Origin: Halichondria panicea
Lineage: Eukaryota > Porifera > Demospongiae > Suberitida > Halichondriidae
DNA length: 64,000 nt
NCBI RefSeq assembly: GCF_963675165.1
Contig: NC_087391.1
Location: 1,817,001 to 1,881,000, forward strand
Direction: 5' to 3'
The notes beneath the pieces were generated by a model that made no database searches, had not been told where the DNA came from, and was given only the letters and a program-made list of their open reading frames with translations. A program made the translations under genes and the position numbers. This document shows, one piece after another, positions 44,401-55,200 of the stretch. Position 1 is the stretch's first letter. The number at the start of each line of letters is the position of its first letter.

Positions 44401-47400
44401 TTGTATTGGCTAACTCAAAATCAGCAATGAAACAATCTGGATCTAGTTTGAGAGCATCCCTATAAGTTGGGTCAGTGACACTACGACTGCATATGTCAAA
44501 ACTAGCAGTAGAGCAGGCCTTGAGGAACTCAGGAAGATTCTTGTCCTCCATCACATCCGCTGGCAAGGTTAGTGCATGGAAGTTTCCTGGCTTCTTGGTG
44601 TAGTATATTACGGTTACATTGTCCACTTGGGGAAGGGAGCCTCCACAAGAAAATCGACACTGGATTGTCTTCACAATTTCACCGAGATTTGAGATGACAG
44701 TCTTTTCAATTGTGTCTTGGATACCACTAGAACTTGCCATCTTCAACAACAGGATAGTAAACCAGGTGTGCAACTAGAATACTAAGCTTTGATATAAGAT
44801 TAAGAGATACCTACTTAGAAACCAGTTTATAACTGCAAGGTCATTCCAGGCATGCAACTGCTTGCCCCATCACATTCCACCACAAACTAGACCACACATG
44901 CATTGCACCAAAAGAGAATGGTTTATGGTTTTTTCCATACCATAATTTGCAGGCTCTACTCCAGAGCACTGCAACCACAACGTCACAATGTAGTAAATAC
45001 AGGATAATCCGTACAGCGGGAAATTTTCATGAGATGCAAAATTTCGCGTTTTTCGAAGATGTGAAAATTAAAACTGACTCAAACTGACTCCCCCACGCAC
45101 CAGTATTCTGCTGAAGCCAAATAGCAAACATTTCCCGCTATACAGTAATCAGTATTTTGGTTGGCTTCTGTAGTAAAAAGCCAAAAGCGATATTAACTTG
45201 GAATTGCCATGGCCTGCAAAATGCTAATAATTATATACATGCACTAGCGTGACAAAAGAACGTTTTGTATATACCTATCTTCACAAAAGTCAAAAATGTA
45301 TTTTTCTTTCCAACTGATGCTCACCATTAGGGGAGGGGGCATGAGAATGACGTTTAGGGGGCTCTGAATATCTTGCAGTGATCATAATTCATGAAATATT
45401 GTTTCCCGCGTGCTGCGCAACCGTAACACGAATTAACATCAAAGCTCTCTGGTGCCATGCTGCAAATTCAATGTAAAATGTCACGTGATGTTACTTCCGT
45501 TTCCAATCCCTCTCCCTCTTTAATCTATGGTACTGCTGCATGCATAGTGAACCAAGAAGGAGTTGCTCGAAATTGGTTTTTCCGGAAACAGCTTGTTTAA
45601 CCTCGATGAGTATAGGAGCTGTGCAAGTAGAGTACTACATGTACATCCTTTGAGTTGTGTGAAAGTCTGCTGTAATGCTATTTTACTTTACTTTGACCTA
45701 AAATAATAACACAAACAGGTAATCATTACATTGTGGTTGCAGTGCTTTTTGTGGAAAAGTAAACCACTGTATAGCGACCTTTGCAGGCTATATACTCCAA
45801 GACTGGAAACCACTCCCCTTCTCTCTTGGGAAGAAAGAGACTGGTAAGCTGCTGTGTTAAGGGTTGTCACAGTGCGTGAAGAATGTAACGCTCCCACAAG
45901 AATGTAAACGTCACAAATATATAGTCATGTACCACCGCCCAGGCGCTAACTACATTGTATTAACTGCACAAAATATTATCGGCTTGGAGTATAAGACAGT
46001 ACATCACTGGCAGTCTGTTATCGAGGCTAAAGTAATATCACCCACGCATTACGTATTTTATGCCAATGGCATTCCAACGGGACAACTCTCAACAGGGCAG
46101 CTTGCCAGTCCCTTTCTCCAAGAGAAAGGGAGTAGGATTCCAGTCTAGACTGGACCAAGAGCACTGCAACCACAATGTAGTGAACCTGTCTGTGTTATTT
46201 TAGTCCACCCACACATCACAAAATCAATATAACAATGAAGGCCAAGTTCATGTAAAGTAAAATACATGTACTACAGTGCTACGTACTAGTTAATGCACGG
46301 TTGTGAGTGCTCTATGGATATTATTGGCCCAGCGGAAGTTTGAGAAGCTCATGTAGCTCGAGGCGAAGCCGAGTGCTGCATGATGCTTTAAGAACTTCCG
46401 CAAGGCCAATAATATCCATAGGGCACGAGCGTAAAACAGTGCATTAACTGGTTTGTAGTTTTTAGCTTCTTGCAGCTACCAATAGCTATCGGCTCTAGTA
46501 TAGAGCTAACTACTAAGTAGAATAGCAACCTTCTACAAAAAGATTTTGTTATTCCTGATTCTGGAGAGACTGCAATGGCCTTCAACGTACTGGTAAGCAA
46601 AACTAGCCTTTACTCGAGAATAAAGCCTTTGTTAGCAAGATAGCATTGCTAGAAGCTTATAGAATCACTTTGCTGTACTCTATTGCAACCATGGAGCAGT
46701 GTAGCTATAAAATTCTATGGCTTAAAAATCAATTATTTTGACCACCAACTGGGCTCTAACTCCCAGTGGTGCTCTAACTATCAAAAATGCCAACCACAGA
46801 ATAATAGAGCACAGTCTGTGGTTACTACAGTTGTAAGATCCTAGTCTATGCATTTGTTAGCATAATATTATAGTTTTTCCTTTGATCTTTGTACAAAAAA
46901 ACTACAAATCTGGGTAACTAACTGCAGACTTTCACACAACTCAAAGGAGGTGACTACTCTACTCTACTTGCACAGCATTTATCACTCCTCCTACTCACTT
47001 ACATGCATGCATGGTGCTCCGAGGTCAACAGGCTATTTTCAGAAAAATCCAACTTTGAGAAACTCCTTCCTTGTTTCTTTATATGCAGCTTATACCGCGA
47101 ATGGATAAACCACACCTTAATCCATCCACATAATTGGTGGTAAAACAGCAGTGCAATGTAGGGCATGTAGTCGTCTACGCATCCGCAAAAGGCCTCTCTC
47201 CATGATAAAAGCTGTTATTTGCGCACCTGTTTGTTATTAGTTGAATGTAGATCAGTGGCCCCGACATAGATAAATTTTCCCTGCCAGATAATCGACGTTT
47301 TATTGTATTGCCATTACAGATATCGATGGTGTGTATGCAGTGGCGGATCGAGGGGGAGATCCCCTTTCAGTCTAGCTATTATGGCTTTACTACAGCTACC

Positions 47401-49101
47401 AGCTAGCTTTTTGTAGAGCTCTATTGTAAAGTTATGATGTATCAACTGCCAAAAGAGTGTTCAAAGTCAATAGTTAGCCTAGGCTAGCTAGTTGACTGTT
47501 TCCTACGCAAGCCTATTATGGGACTTCCCCTGGCTGAGAGAGATTTTCACGTTTGGAATCCCCCTTTCCTTTTTCCTGGATCCGCCTCTGGTATGCAGTA
47601 TATGCCTAAACTATGCATATATATGTATGCCTATAATAGATATATCTATTATAGGCATACATATATATTTAAATTTTGACTCACTTCAACATGTATGGAA
47701 TTTTCATGGATATTTCAATCTTATGTATGCATGTATACATGAATTTCCCACGAAAAAGCAATGATTCTGTAGTTTTTCATCTGCTTTTCATGGGTGTGTA
47801 AAATTTTCAGCTGGTCTATCGCGCTGTGAAATGCATATGATTTTTAATGGATATTTCAGAGTTTATCTTAAATTTAATAGGTGTTATCAATTATTGCCCA
47901 AGAAAACGCAATTAAGTCACTGCCATTACATTTTCCCTGAAAAGTAATGGATATGTACCCAACAGTGATAGGACACGCATATGGTGCACCATCCAGAATT
48001 GGTTAGTTTTAGGAGAGCTATCCTTACTATGGTAACAGCATGCTCCACAAATATCTTGTCTGAGATCTCCAGAGGTGCTCTCCCGCTCTTCTTGGCAAAG
48101 GCTTCAACCATCTGTTGTAGCCTCTTATGGGGGAATGCATCTTCAGTGCAAACATACACAGCTCCTGAAACAGTAAAGCATACGGCATCATTAACTCCTG
48201 TTGTATTGTTGGATAATTTTAAGGTTACATAGTTATGTTCTGTGGAAGATTATTATGATGACAGCTATTGTCCTTGTAGAGAGGTACATACTTATTATGA
48301 GCGTCATTTATCGAAGATGTCACTGCCATGTGACCATTGTCTAAACACATGTATGTCTGAAGATATTACCCACCTCCATCTAGACCTCCTTGGTCTCTAG
48401 GCAACTGTACAGTGAGACACAGCTGCAGACAGAACTGAGTCTTGCCAGCAGCACTGGTACCTGCCACTTCGTTGAGAGCAGACACTAGCAGTCCACCACC
48501 AAGGAAGGAGTTGAGACGGGGACAACCAGTGCTCAGATGGACTGTGTGTACACGTGTGTGTGTGGCCAGTCAGAGAAAGCTTTCACTTCAGGTAAAGATC
48601 ATCACATTTGAAAACTTGAATGGTACAGTGTATGCCTGTATATACAAAGAGCTAGAGTGCGTGCGTGTGAATGCCATTCACCTATGTATGTGTGTGTGTG
48701 TGTGTGTTAGGATAAGTATAAGGCTTGGAAGTAAGGAATTTAATTACTACCTGGAGCTTTACTGTCTTTGTTCTCGTACATCTTGAGTACAGTTGTATCT
48801 ACGGCATATTGGGGAAACGCGGCCTTGGAAGCAGCCTCCAGAGCTCCCTGTACGTCTAACCGAGACAGTCCAGTCCTTCGTCGCAAGTCACCAGCCGACA
48901 GAGTAAGCACAGAAGTCAGTTTGTGGAGGCCAGCTGGAGATGCATGAGGGGAAATTAATTAATAATGAGTGTTCAGTTGTAAGCTTCTCAGACCAGCTCC
49001 CACAGTTTATACTCACCTTTATGAAATGCAGAGATGATTCTTGGGTGAACGTTCAACAAAGAGATAGGCTTTTCTTGTGTGTTGTTGGATGTGCATTTCA
49101 T
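40523..49101 (-). CDS. XRCC3: XRCC3, RAD51 paralogue
   Basis: RAD51-family ATPase of the CX3 complex (with RAD51C) in homologous recombination; nuclear. Exons 5' to 3': 49101-49017, 48933-48751, 48541-48374, 48164-48028, 41358-41146, 40976-40842, 40645-40523; 1044 nt, 347 aa, matching the 346-aa human protein. N-terminal helix-hairpin region (LNVHPRIISAFHKAGL), Walker A GTSAAGKT at 117-124, VYVCTEDAFPHKRLQQ just after it (a signature of XRCC3), Walker B LVVVDS at 213-218, VCVNQ, GLAWAEQV, and C-terminal LFAPHLP. The fourth intron is 6.7 kb and contains other genes; all other introns are short. The next intron holds a tRNA-Asn. Start codon is 113 bp from that of STIP1, head-to-head. Confidence 0.95.
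41013..41086 (-). tRNA. tRNA-Asn (GTT), in an XRCC3 intron
   Basis: 74-nt cloverleaf on the minus strand: acceptor stem GCACTTG pairs with CAGGTGC, D arm GGCGCAATTGGTTAGCGC, anticodon loop CTGTTAA (anticodon GTT) on the stem TTCGG/CCGAA, T arm with GGTTCAAGCCC, discriminator G. The body is nearly the standard animal tRNA-Asn. A-box and B-box are intact and TTTCTTTTA follows at once as a Pol III terminator. Same strand as the host gene. Confidence 0.93.
41361..41415. repeat. (GT)n microsatellite at the XRCC3 exon acceptor
   Basis: About 55 bases of GT on plus, (CA)n on minus, ending directly in the CAG acceptor of the exon that starts at 41358. Confidence 0.95.
41873..42342 (+). pseudogene. 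Decayed TRIM/filamin-like fragment
   Basis: Three blocks in different frames read as parts of one protein: YLIADTVESHEKEILDSL and following coiled-coil residues (41885-42020), CEQIRRVLDIRETELMAKLE (about 42040-42180), and RVQVAASLRF... to HVRVGGEEVAGSPFFDVM and a stop (42210-42340). The last block looks like the end of a filamin-type Ig repeat (V.GSPF). Helical coiled coil followed by a filamin repeat is the layout of TRIM2/3/71-like proteins. Frame breaks at about 42023 and 42195 and no start exon make it a pseudogene. It lies antisense in the XRCC3 intron. I do not offer a repaired reading. Confidence 0.5.
42598..42659. mobile_element. Tiny foldback element (ctagcctcgtccccag)
   Basis: 62-bp hairpin: 'actagcctcgtccccagtc' and 'ggtctggggacgaggctag' are perfect inverted copies of about 17 bp around a short AT-rich loop. 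Confidence 0.75.
42726..42747. repeat. (GATA)n microsatellite
   Basis: 'tagatagatagatagataga' array, about five units. Confidence 0.85.
43181..44740 (-). CDS. Intronless 2-oxoglutarate/Fe(II) oxygenase-like protein nested in XRCC3 intron
   Basis: Single-exon frame of 519 aa from the ATG at 44740 (MASSSG); an upstream in-frame ATG at 44773 would add 11 residues. The middle resembles the prolyl-4-hydroxylase-type double-stranded beta-helix fold: KLNVYSIGSHFKAHVDTPRS carries the HxD iron ligands, then SLVVSLPSQFTGGALVTRH, then YSDVEYEVLPVTSGHCFTL. In relatives I know, the distal His is in an EHEV context; here it is EYEV, so that ligand appears replaced by Tyr. The C-terminal 130 residues are a charged coiled coil (EEISKGEADVDKF onward). 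It lies on the same strand as XRCC3 inside its 6.7-kb intron. Function unknown; substrate cannot be told. Absence of introns fits a retrocopy or a transferred gene. Confidence 0.72.
   Translation of the reverse strand: MASSSGIQDTIEKTVISNLGEIVKTIQCRFSCGGSLPQVDNVTVIYYTKKPGNFHALTLPADVMEDKNLPEFLKACSTASFDICSRSVTDPTYRDALKLDPDCFIADFELANTTILGSIASIMAVGSSIRAELYKLNVYSIGSHFKAHVDTPRSPEMFASLVVSLPSQFTGGALVTRHLGHRMTFDWSSSPTTTQWAAFYSDVEYEVLPVTSGHCFTLTYNLYHTLPACHPASLDIATSPLHKELQAALKTPHFLRGGGTLGFFCRYRYVECENDDFLMFGDVPFLRGEDMIIYRVAKLLNLSVQLKAICLGGDDNGYTDFIVPSFLHKVNEFPDEESNDEAKLAEAFGHVVNAKNVHWCVWTEERKVPLLSTVYLGNNATAEVYYQSAALLMEVPKFTDGRGVPVASVQAVLSCIEQVNEEISKGEADVDKFNNEIEELEADIGNIVEKIVEKIEGDSDEVQKFNDEREELKKQVYLKRNQLTHMKSNQKMVQDRHPKLLTERNELMFMVPPSKRAKN
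45004..45149. mobile_element. MITE family B-like copy
   Basis: Left end 'taatccgtacagcgggaaat', right end 'atttcccgctatacagta' are inverted copies; the interior has cgcgttttt / cgaaga blocks. In the XRCC3 intron, upstream of the nested oxygenase gene. Confidence 0.65.
45551..47072. mobile_element. Composite inverted-repeat element, about 1.5 kb
   Basis: Outer arms: 45551-45675 (ccaagaaggagttgctc ... gtgtgaaagtctgc) match, inverted, 46920-47072. The tightest part is 45618-45671 against 46923-46976. Nested inside are a second inverted pair (about 45700-45875 against 46075-46205) and a foldback at 46289-46448. No transposase ORF found. Confidence 0.65.
46289..46448. mobile_element. 160-bp foldback element (gttaatgcac)
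   Basis: Arms of about 60 bp: 'gttaatgcac...ctatggatattattggcc' and its inverse 'ggccaataatatccatag...gtgcattaac'. Loop about 40 bp. Probably inserted in or part of the larger inverted repeat around it. Confidence 0.75.
47339..47590. mobile_element. hAT-like MITE (cagtggcggatc)
   Basis: Left end 'cagtggcggatcgaggggga', right end 'tttcctggatccgcctctg'. GTATG(CAG) occurs at both flanks, consistent with a target-site duplication of up to 8 bp as made by hAT elements. No ORF for a transposase. Confidence 0.65.
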
Positions 49102-49214
49102 CCTTTGTATTTCCCACCACATCAGAGCCGGCCTTTCACGTGAGGGCCTGGAACACCTCGTGGAATGTTCTAGAAAAATCTACCTGGGAACTTGTTGTGT
49201 GACAGCTTGAAGAC
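49102..49214. promoter_or_regulatory. Shared divergent promoter XRCC3 / STIP1
   Basis: Only 113 bp between the two ATGs, so both promoters and 5' UTRs must overlap. It holds CACGTG at 49137-49142 and a heat-shock element at 49162-49176. Confidence 0.65.
49162..49176. promoter_or_regulatory. Heat-shock element (three perfect units)
   Basis: gGAAtgTTCtaGAAa: three contiguous, correctly spaced nGAAn units in alternating orientation, the HSF1 consensus. It is about 40 bp upstream of the STIP1 start and 61 bp from the XRCC3 start. STIP1 orthologues are heat-inducible HSF targets, so use by STIP1 is likely; effect on XRCC3 is open. Confidence 0.75.
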
Positions 49215-52200
49215 ATGTCTGAACCAATGGACACAATAGATCCTGCTCAGGTAAACTACTGTACATTATTCTTGTATACTTGATATGAAGTTTTATTATT
49301 TATAGGCTGAGGAGCTGAAGAAGAAGGGAAATGATGCAATGAAGCGGGGACAGTTGGAGGAGGCAATCCAGCTGTACACTCAAGCCATTCAAAAAGACCC
49401 TAGTAACCATGTCCTCTATAGCAACCGAAGTGCAGCGTACATGAAACAGGAGAAATACAACGAAGCTTTGGAAGACGCCAACGCTACCATAAAGATAAAG
49501 CCAGACTGGGCCAAGGTGATTTGTATGAATGATTGCCACGGGAACTGATACATGTTGCATATCCATACACACAACACATTACACGCTAACATTCCCACAG
49601 TCACCCATTGTACCCTCACATAGCATAGAAGGATCTGCCCACACTGGTCGGTACTAACCACCTCATAGGCCTTGACCAACCACTACTATTTACCCCATAA
49701 TTATAATTTTGTTTCAGGATTGAGAAATACATGTAGCTAAACTTTTGGGGCAGATCTCTGATGAATAGTTTGTAATCCCCAGCAGTGTACCCCACTTTCC
49801 CAAGACCCCTAAGATTGCTACACACACTCACTCCTATACACAGGGTTACTCTCGGAAAGGTGCTGCTCTGATAAGCATGGAACAACCAGACAAAGCAGAA
49901 GAGGCTTATAGCGAGGGACTGAGACTGGACCCCAACAACCAGGACGCTAAGGCAGCACTCAACAAATTACAGCAGGATCAGCGTATGTGGATACTTGTGA
50001 TTTATCTGTCGAGTGCAGCAGTAAAATTGTTACAGCTACGGAGCAATTTGGTGGTATTTATTTCTAAGTCGAGGCGTGAGCTTGATGATCCATTCCAAAT
50101 CACTTTCACATTCAATATTTGGTTTATCAATTTGAAGACCCTTACCGCATTTAGAACTTGATGGAGCGAAACCACCAGCATGCTGTAGTTATAATCTCTA
50201 CTTGGTGTCAGTTTAGCATTTAGTATATCATCTGATTTCCCTCTCCCTCCCCTGTCCTGATAGGTGACTTTTCCAATCCTTTTTCTGGCCCGGATATTGA
50301 GCGGAGGCTGATGGCCAATGAGAAGACGCGGGCCTTTCTCCAGGACCCAGAGTTCAAGAGGAAGCTGATAGAGTTGGGAAAGGATCCCAAGAACCTCATG
50401 TCCAACATGCAAGACCACCGAGTGATGGAGGCTCTAGCGGTCCTCCTGGAGATAGACCTCAAAAAAGCTGCTGGTGAGTGTGTCTGGTTGCAACAGTGTG
50501 TTAGCGGCTCAAAATCAGAAGTATGTTTAGAGTTTAGAGTTTTGTTGGCAGTTTTTCGTCACTTAAAGCTAGTACTGTATCAGTGCTTTTCTGGTACACA
50601 CCCCTAAACGCACGCACCCCTCCACACACACACACACACACAGTCACAGACCTCACACACACACGCACCACCTGTTCAGAACTACCGCCTGACCCATTTT
50701 GCGCCAAACGTGAGGATGATGAGAACTCAGGAGACGAGAAAAAGGAGGAAACAAAAAGTAAAACTAGTGGCACTGGTAATGTCACATCCACTGATGCAAA
50801 GGCAAAGGACACTAAAGATGAGGTGAGTTGGTGGTGGACTTGCCCAACTCTCTATCAGTAGCGCTAACAGCAGCCAACTAGAAATTGTGGTTCCTACTAT
50901 CGGGCTGGATGTTAAAACTGTATATATTATCTTGACGTCACGCGAATGCTTGATCCACATGTGTAGTCTGAGCATAACTGAGTTGACTTGCCGTACGATA
51001 TTTTCGAACCACACACTCTAAAGGCACTCGGAGAGAAGGAGAAGGGCAATGCAGCATACAAGAAGAAGGACTTTGTCACTGCACTGGCTCACTACGACCG
51101 TGCTATTGAGCTGGACCCCACCAACTTCACCTTCCTCACCAACAAAGCAGGTCAGATGTAGTTATGGTCAGAGTGTGCCTATACCTACCTATGCATGTAG
51201 GCTCTACCAATGCAAAAGCACTCAGGGGAGGGGTTCTCGTTCATCTTATTGCTGATAACTCAGGTCTAGATAGTTTAATTCCAGAATTTAAGTGTATACA
51301 CAACACTTTTTATGTTAGCTCTTAAATTTGAAAAAGGCACATCCAATCATTATTTTGCGTGCTCCTTGGCCAGAGGTACAATTTGACATTGTACGTGTAT
51401 ATCGTTCACACATTTCTCAGACCTTTTACACTTTTTATAATTTGGTTTGCCCCTGTAGCCGTGTACTTTGAGCAGGAGGAGTGGGAGCTGTGCATCAAGA
51501 CGTGTGAGGAGGTGGTGGAGAAGGGGAGGGACGCTAGGGCAGACTACAAAGTCATCTCAAAGTACGTCAAGGAGGAGGGGGGAGCGGGAATGCCATTATA
51601 GTTATGTTTAGTATTATTTTGTGTGCATTAGCCTCCCTTGCCTTGTACCATAGATACAGGAAAGAGAGGGATTGGTTACCCTGCAGTGTTTAATCGAGGC
51701 TGTGTTCTACACGAAGAATAAATGATTATAACTAGCAAAACTAAAACCAGTACAGTAGTGTCTGTAAAGACGGGTAGCGTTGTTAGAGATGCTGTATTGA
51801 TGGTTTATATAGAGGAACCCCAAAGCCCCAAATAACTCTCTTGTGTCCAGAGGGGGCCTTTTTCTGCCAGCCAACCCTAATCCAGCTAATTACCTGAGGC
51901 TGTGCCGCAGCCAGCGGATATAGTAGTCAGTTAGTTTGTTTGTTTGTGTATTTTGAGTCTACTCACCTGGATGCCATAGCTCTGACCTTAATTCACACAA
52001 CAAGTTATTAGTGGCAGATTTTGCTGCTAAAGCTTCATTGTCGCGAGCAAAACCTACGAAGCTTGAACTTGCACGTTGGCCTCTAGCTAGCTGCATGCGT
52101 CCTTTTTTCGAGGTACATATTTACAGCTGAAGTGATCCTGTACCAGGAACAATTAAAAACAAAAAAGGGTAGAATTTCAATGTTCATGGTACTTGCTACT

Positions 52201-55200
52201 TAGCAAGCTTCCAAGCTTCATACATACTACTATTATTTATTGATTGTATTCAGATAAACAGCCGAGGGTTACCACTTCAGTGCTCTAGTTATTATATTAC
52301 CAGTCCATGTCTAATAAGTAGAAAAGGAGATGTAGTGCTAATAAAACTTTCCTGCTGCATTTACGCTAATACTATGGCTGTTAAAAGTACATCATGAATC
52401 AAGACAACAACAGCTGTAACAGGCGGCTTACCTCGAAATGTCTCCCAATAACAGCACGAGGCACTAGTAAAACTGACAATACTTGCCTGAATCGTCGTCT
52501 CTCATAGCAGAGTAGCGGAGTAAACGCCGTTTCCACTAATTAAAACGCGAACGCTGATGAGATCAAAGGGATGCTAACCACACCTCGAATACTAGAAACG
52601 GAAAAGTAGTAATGGGCAGCCCCAGCGTCAGGTATAATTATTGACAGATTTGAAATTCCAGTTTCATCGATAACTCGGTGTCGCTAAACTATATCTGGGG
52701 TACACAGAACGTCTTGTTTACACATGTTTACATAAATTACTACTATTATATCTGCTGCCACTGTGGCGGTGTTTTGGCTACGTAAAGAAAGGGAGGAATG
52801 TCGAAACAAGATTATGAACATTATATACATGTAAATTACGGAGGAGGCCTAAACACAGCCGGATAATGTTGCATATTTTTGCGGTGACCTTGGAAACTCC
52901 CACTGTTGATAGGGTGGGCTACCGGCAAACCGTAATACATTAGACACTAGTTGATAAGATCTACATGGGAAGTACATGGGAAAAGTGCCTCAGAGCAGGT
53001 ATACTATGGGACTTAGTATACCTGCAAATTTACTTAGTATACCTAGTATTCCGTTGTCAAGTAATTGTATTGTAGTCAAGCAGTTTGCACATGCGCACTA
53101 GTATCTAAATGAGTTAGACACTGTTTTGTCGGTGTCCATGTGATTTAGAAGCCCTCAGCCACTTTAGTACCCTCGCTACGCTCGGGATACTAAATCAGTG
53201 CCTTTGGGCTTCTAAATCCCATAGACACCTCCAAAACAGTGTCTAACTATTATTTAGGTTTTTTTTGCTAATGCTGAAATCATGCTGTAATAGTTGCCTG
53301 GCATTTACATGTATTGTATCCTCATCCTCAAGCAAGGTACGTAATGGAGCGAGGTAGCAGTTCCTGTACAGGCACATCCTACTTTAGTTACTAAACAATC
53401 TACATTCATTATAAGAGGAACTAGAACACAGTAAGCAAACAACAACACTTATTTATTTCCTGTGAGATCATCAGCCAAAATTGTTCCCAAATACATTTAC
53501 ATGTAGGTACGTACATTCAGTATTATGTAGACTTCTGATTAATGAACTCTTGTTAATAACGAGAGTAACGTACAGCTCGATAAGAACATCACTATTTAGG
53601 TTTAGAGCAGAGGGAAATTTACAATTATTGTGGCAGCTAAATAGTATGTAATAAGTCAAGTCTGAGGAGTAGCTGACATAAGTATTGCTCTAAGCTTCTC
53701 TAGTATGTTAACGGCCATGGGTGGAAGTCAGTACAAACATAGATTAAAGAATTAGAGGGATTTGAAATGAATGTGGATGACATAGTTTATTGCAGTATTT
53801 GTACATGTGCATTGTGTGCGTACTTACACCTTTAAATGATGTGCAATGCATGGTCATCAAGAGTCACATGTTACTTTGTATGTTTATTGGTTCTTCTGTA
53901 TTGCAGAGCTCTGGCTCGTATCGGGAATGTTCACTTCAAACAGGGGAAGCTGGAGGAGTCCATCAAGTTCTATGACCACTCCCTGGCCGAGCACAGGAGC
54001 CCAGACGTTGTCAAGAAGAAGAGTGAGGTGGGTGTGGTCCTAATTAGCTACATGAGAAGAGTGAGGTGGGTGTGGTCCTAATTAGCTACATGAAGAAGAG
54101 TGAGGTGGGTGTGGTCCTAATTAGCTACATATGCGAGGAATATATACAAACACAAAATGTCAAGTTTATCGTATATATACATTATACATTAGAGCATGTT
54201 TGCCATTAATACTGCAATTTGATTGGCTAAAGGAAGTGTTCTATCAAACTTAGAAAATCATGTACTTCACTTAGAAAATCATGTAGCAAAGATTAGATAA
54301 GAACATTCAAATCTGATTGGCTAAATACTCATGGTTGCTATGATCTAAAATGCTTAGACACTGTTTAGGAAGTTTCCACATGATTTATAAGTCCTCAGGG
54401 CTAGTAGAACCCTCACTGCGTTCGGGATACTACAACCAGCCCTTTGGGCTTCTAAATTATGTAGAAAACTTCCTAAACAGTGTCTAACTATTATTTAGAA
54501 GTCCTCAGGGCTAGTAGAACCCTCACTGCGTTCGGGATACTACAACCAAGCCCTTTGGGCTTCTAAATCATGTAGAAACTTCCTTATAAACAGTGTCTAA
54601 CTATTATATACATGTATGTGGGACCTTGCCATACTGAGACTACATTATTTGCTTGAGAATGCTATAGTGCCATGCCACACAACACACAGTGTGCATTTGC
54701 TAACTGCAGTTAACGCGCGCCCCCCTAACCATGGTGGTGTGCATGTGTTGATACACAGTATACACAGTATTGCTAACTAATTAGTCCAGTTAACCGCGCC
54801 CCCTAACCACGGTGGTGTGCATGTGTTGATATGTTGATATACATTGTAGTAGATCAAGAGTGTTTGTTTACAGATTTCCTTCAGAAAATGTTATGCACGT
54901 GAGCGGCTGGAGGAAATGCAATTGACGATTAATGTACCGTCTGAATTCTTGTGAAACAGGACACAGCTGGTTGCAATTAATTATTATTCCATTCAAACGT
55001 TCTCTCACAGGCACAGAAAAGAATCAAGGAAGCTCAGAGGAAGGCGTACATTGACCCCGAGCTGGCACTGCAAGAGAAGGAGAAGGGAAACAACTTCTTT
55101 AAGAAAGGTATACTAGCTTTGCAGGTATGTACACTGTGTATTGAGGTGCTGGTAATTGCATGCTTCCACACAACATACATGTCACATGTACACTGTGTAT

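Noticed and set aside
45864-46148. 94-aa frame in the XRCC3 intron
   Set aside because: Falls wholly inside the composite inverted-repeat element and has no recognisable domain.
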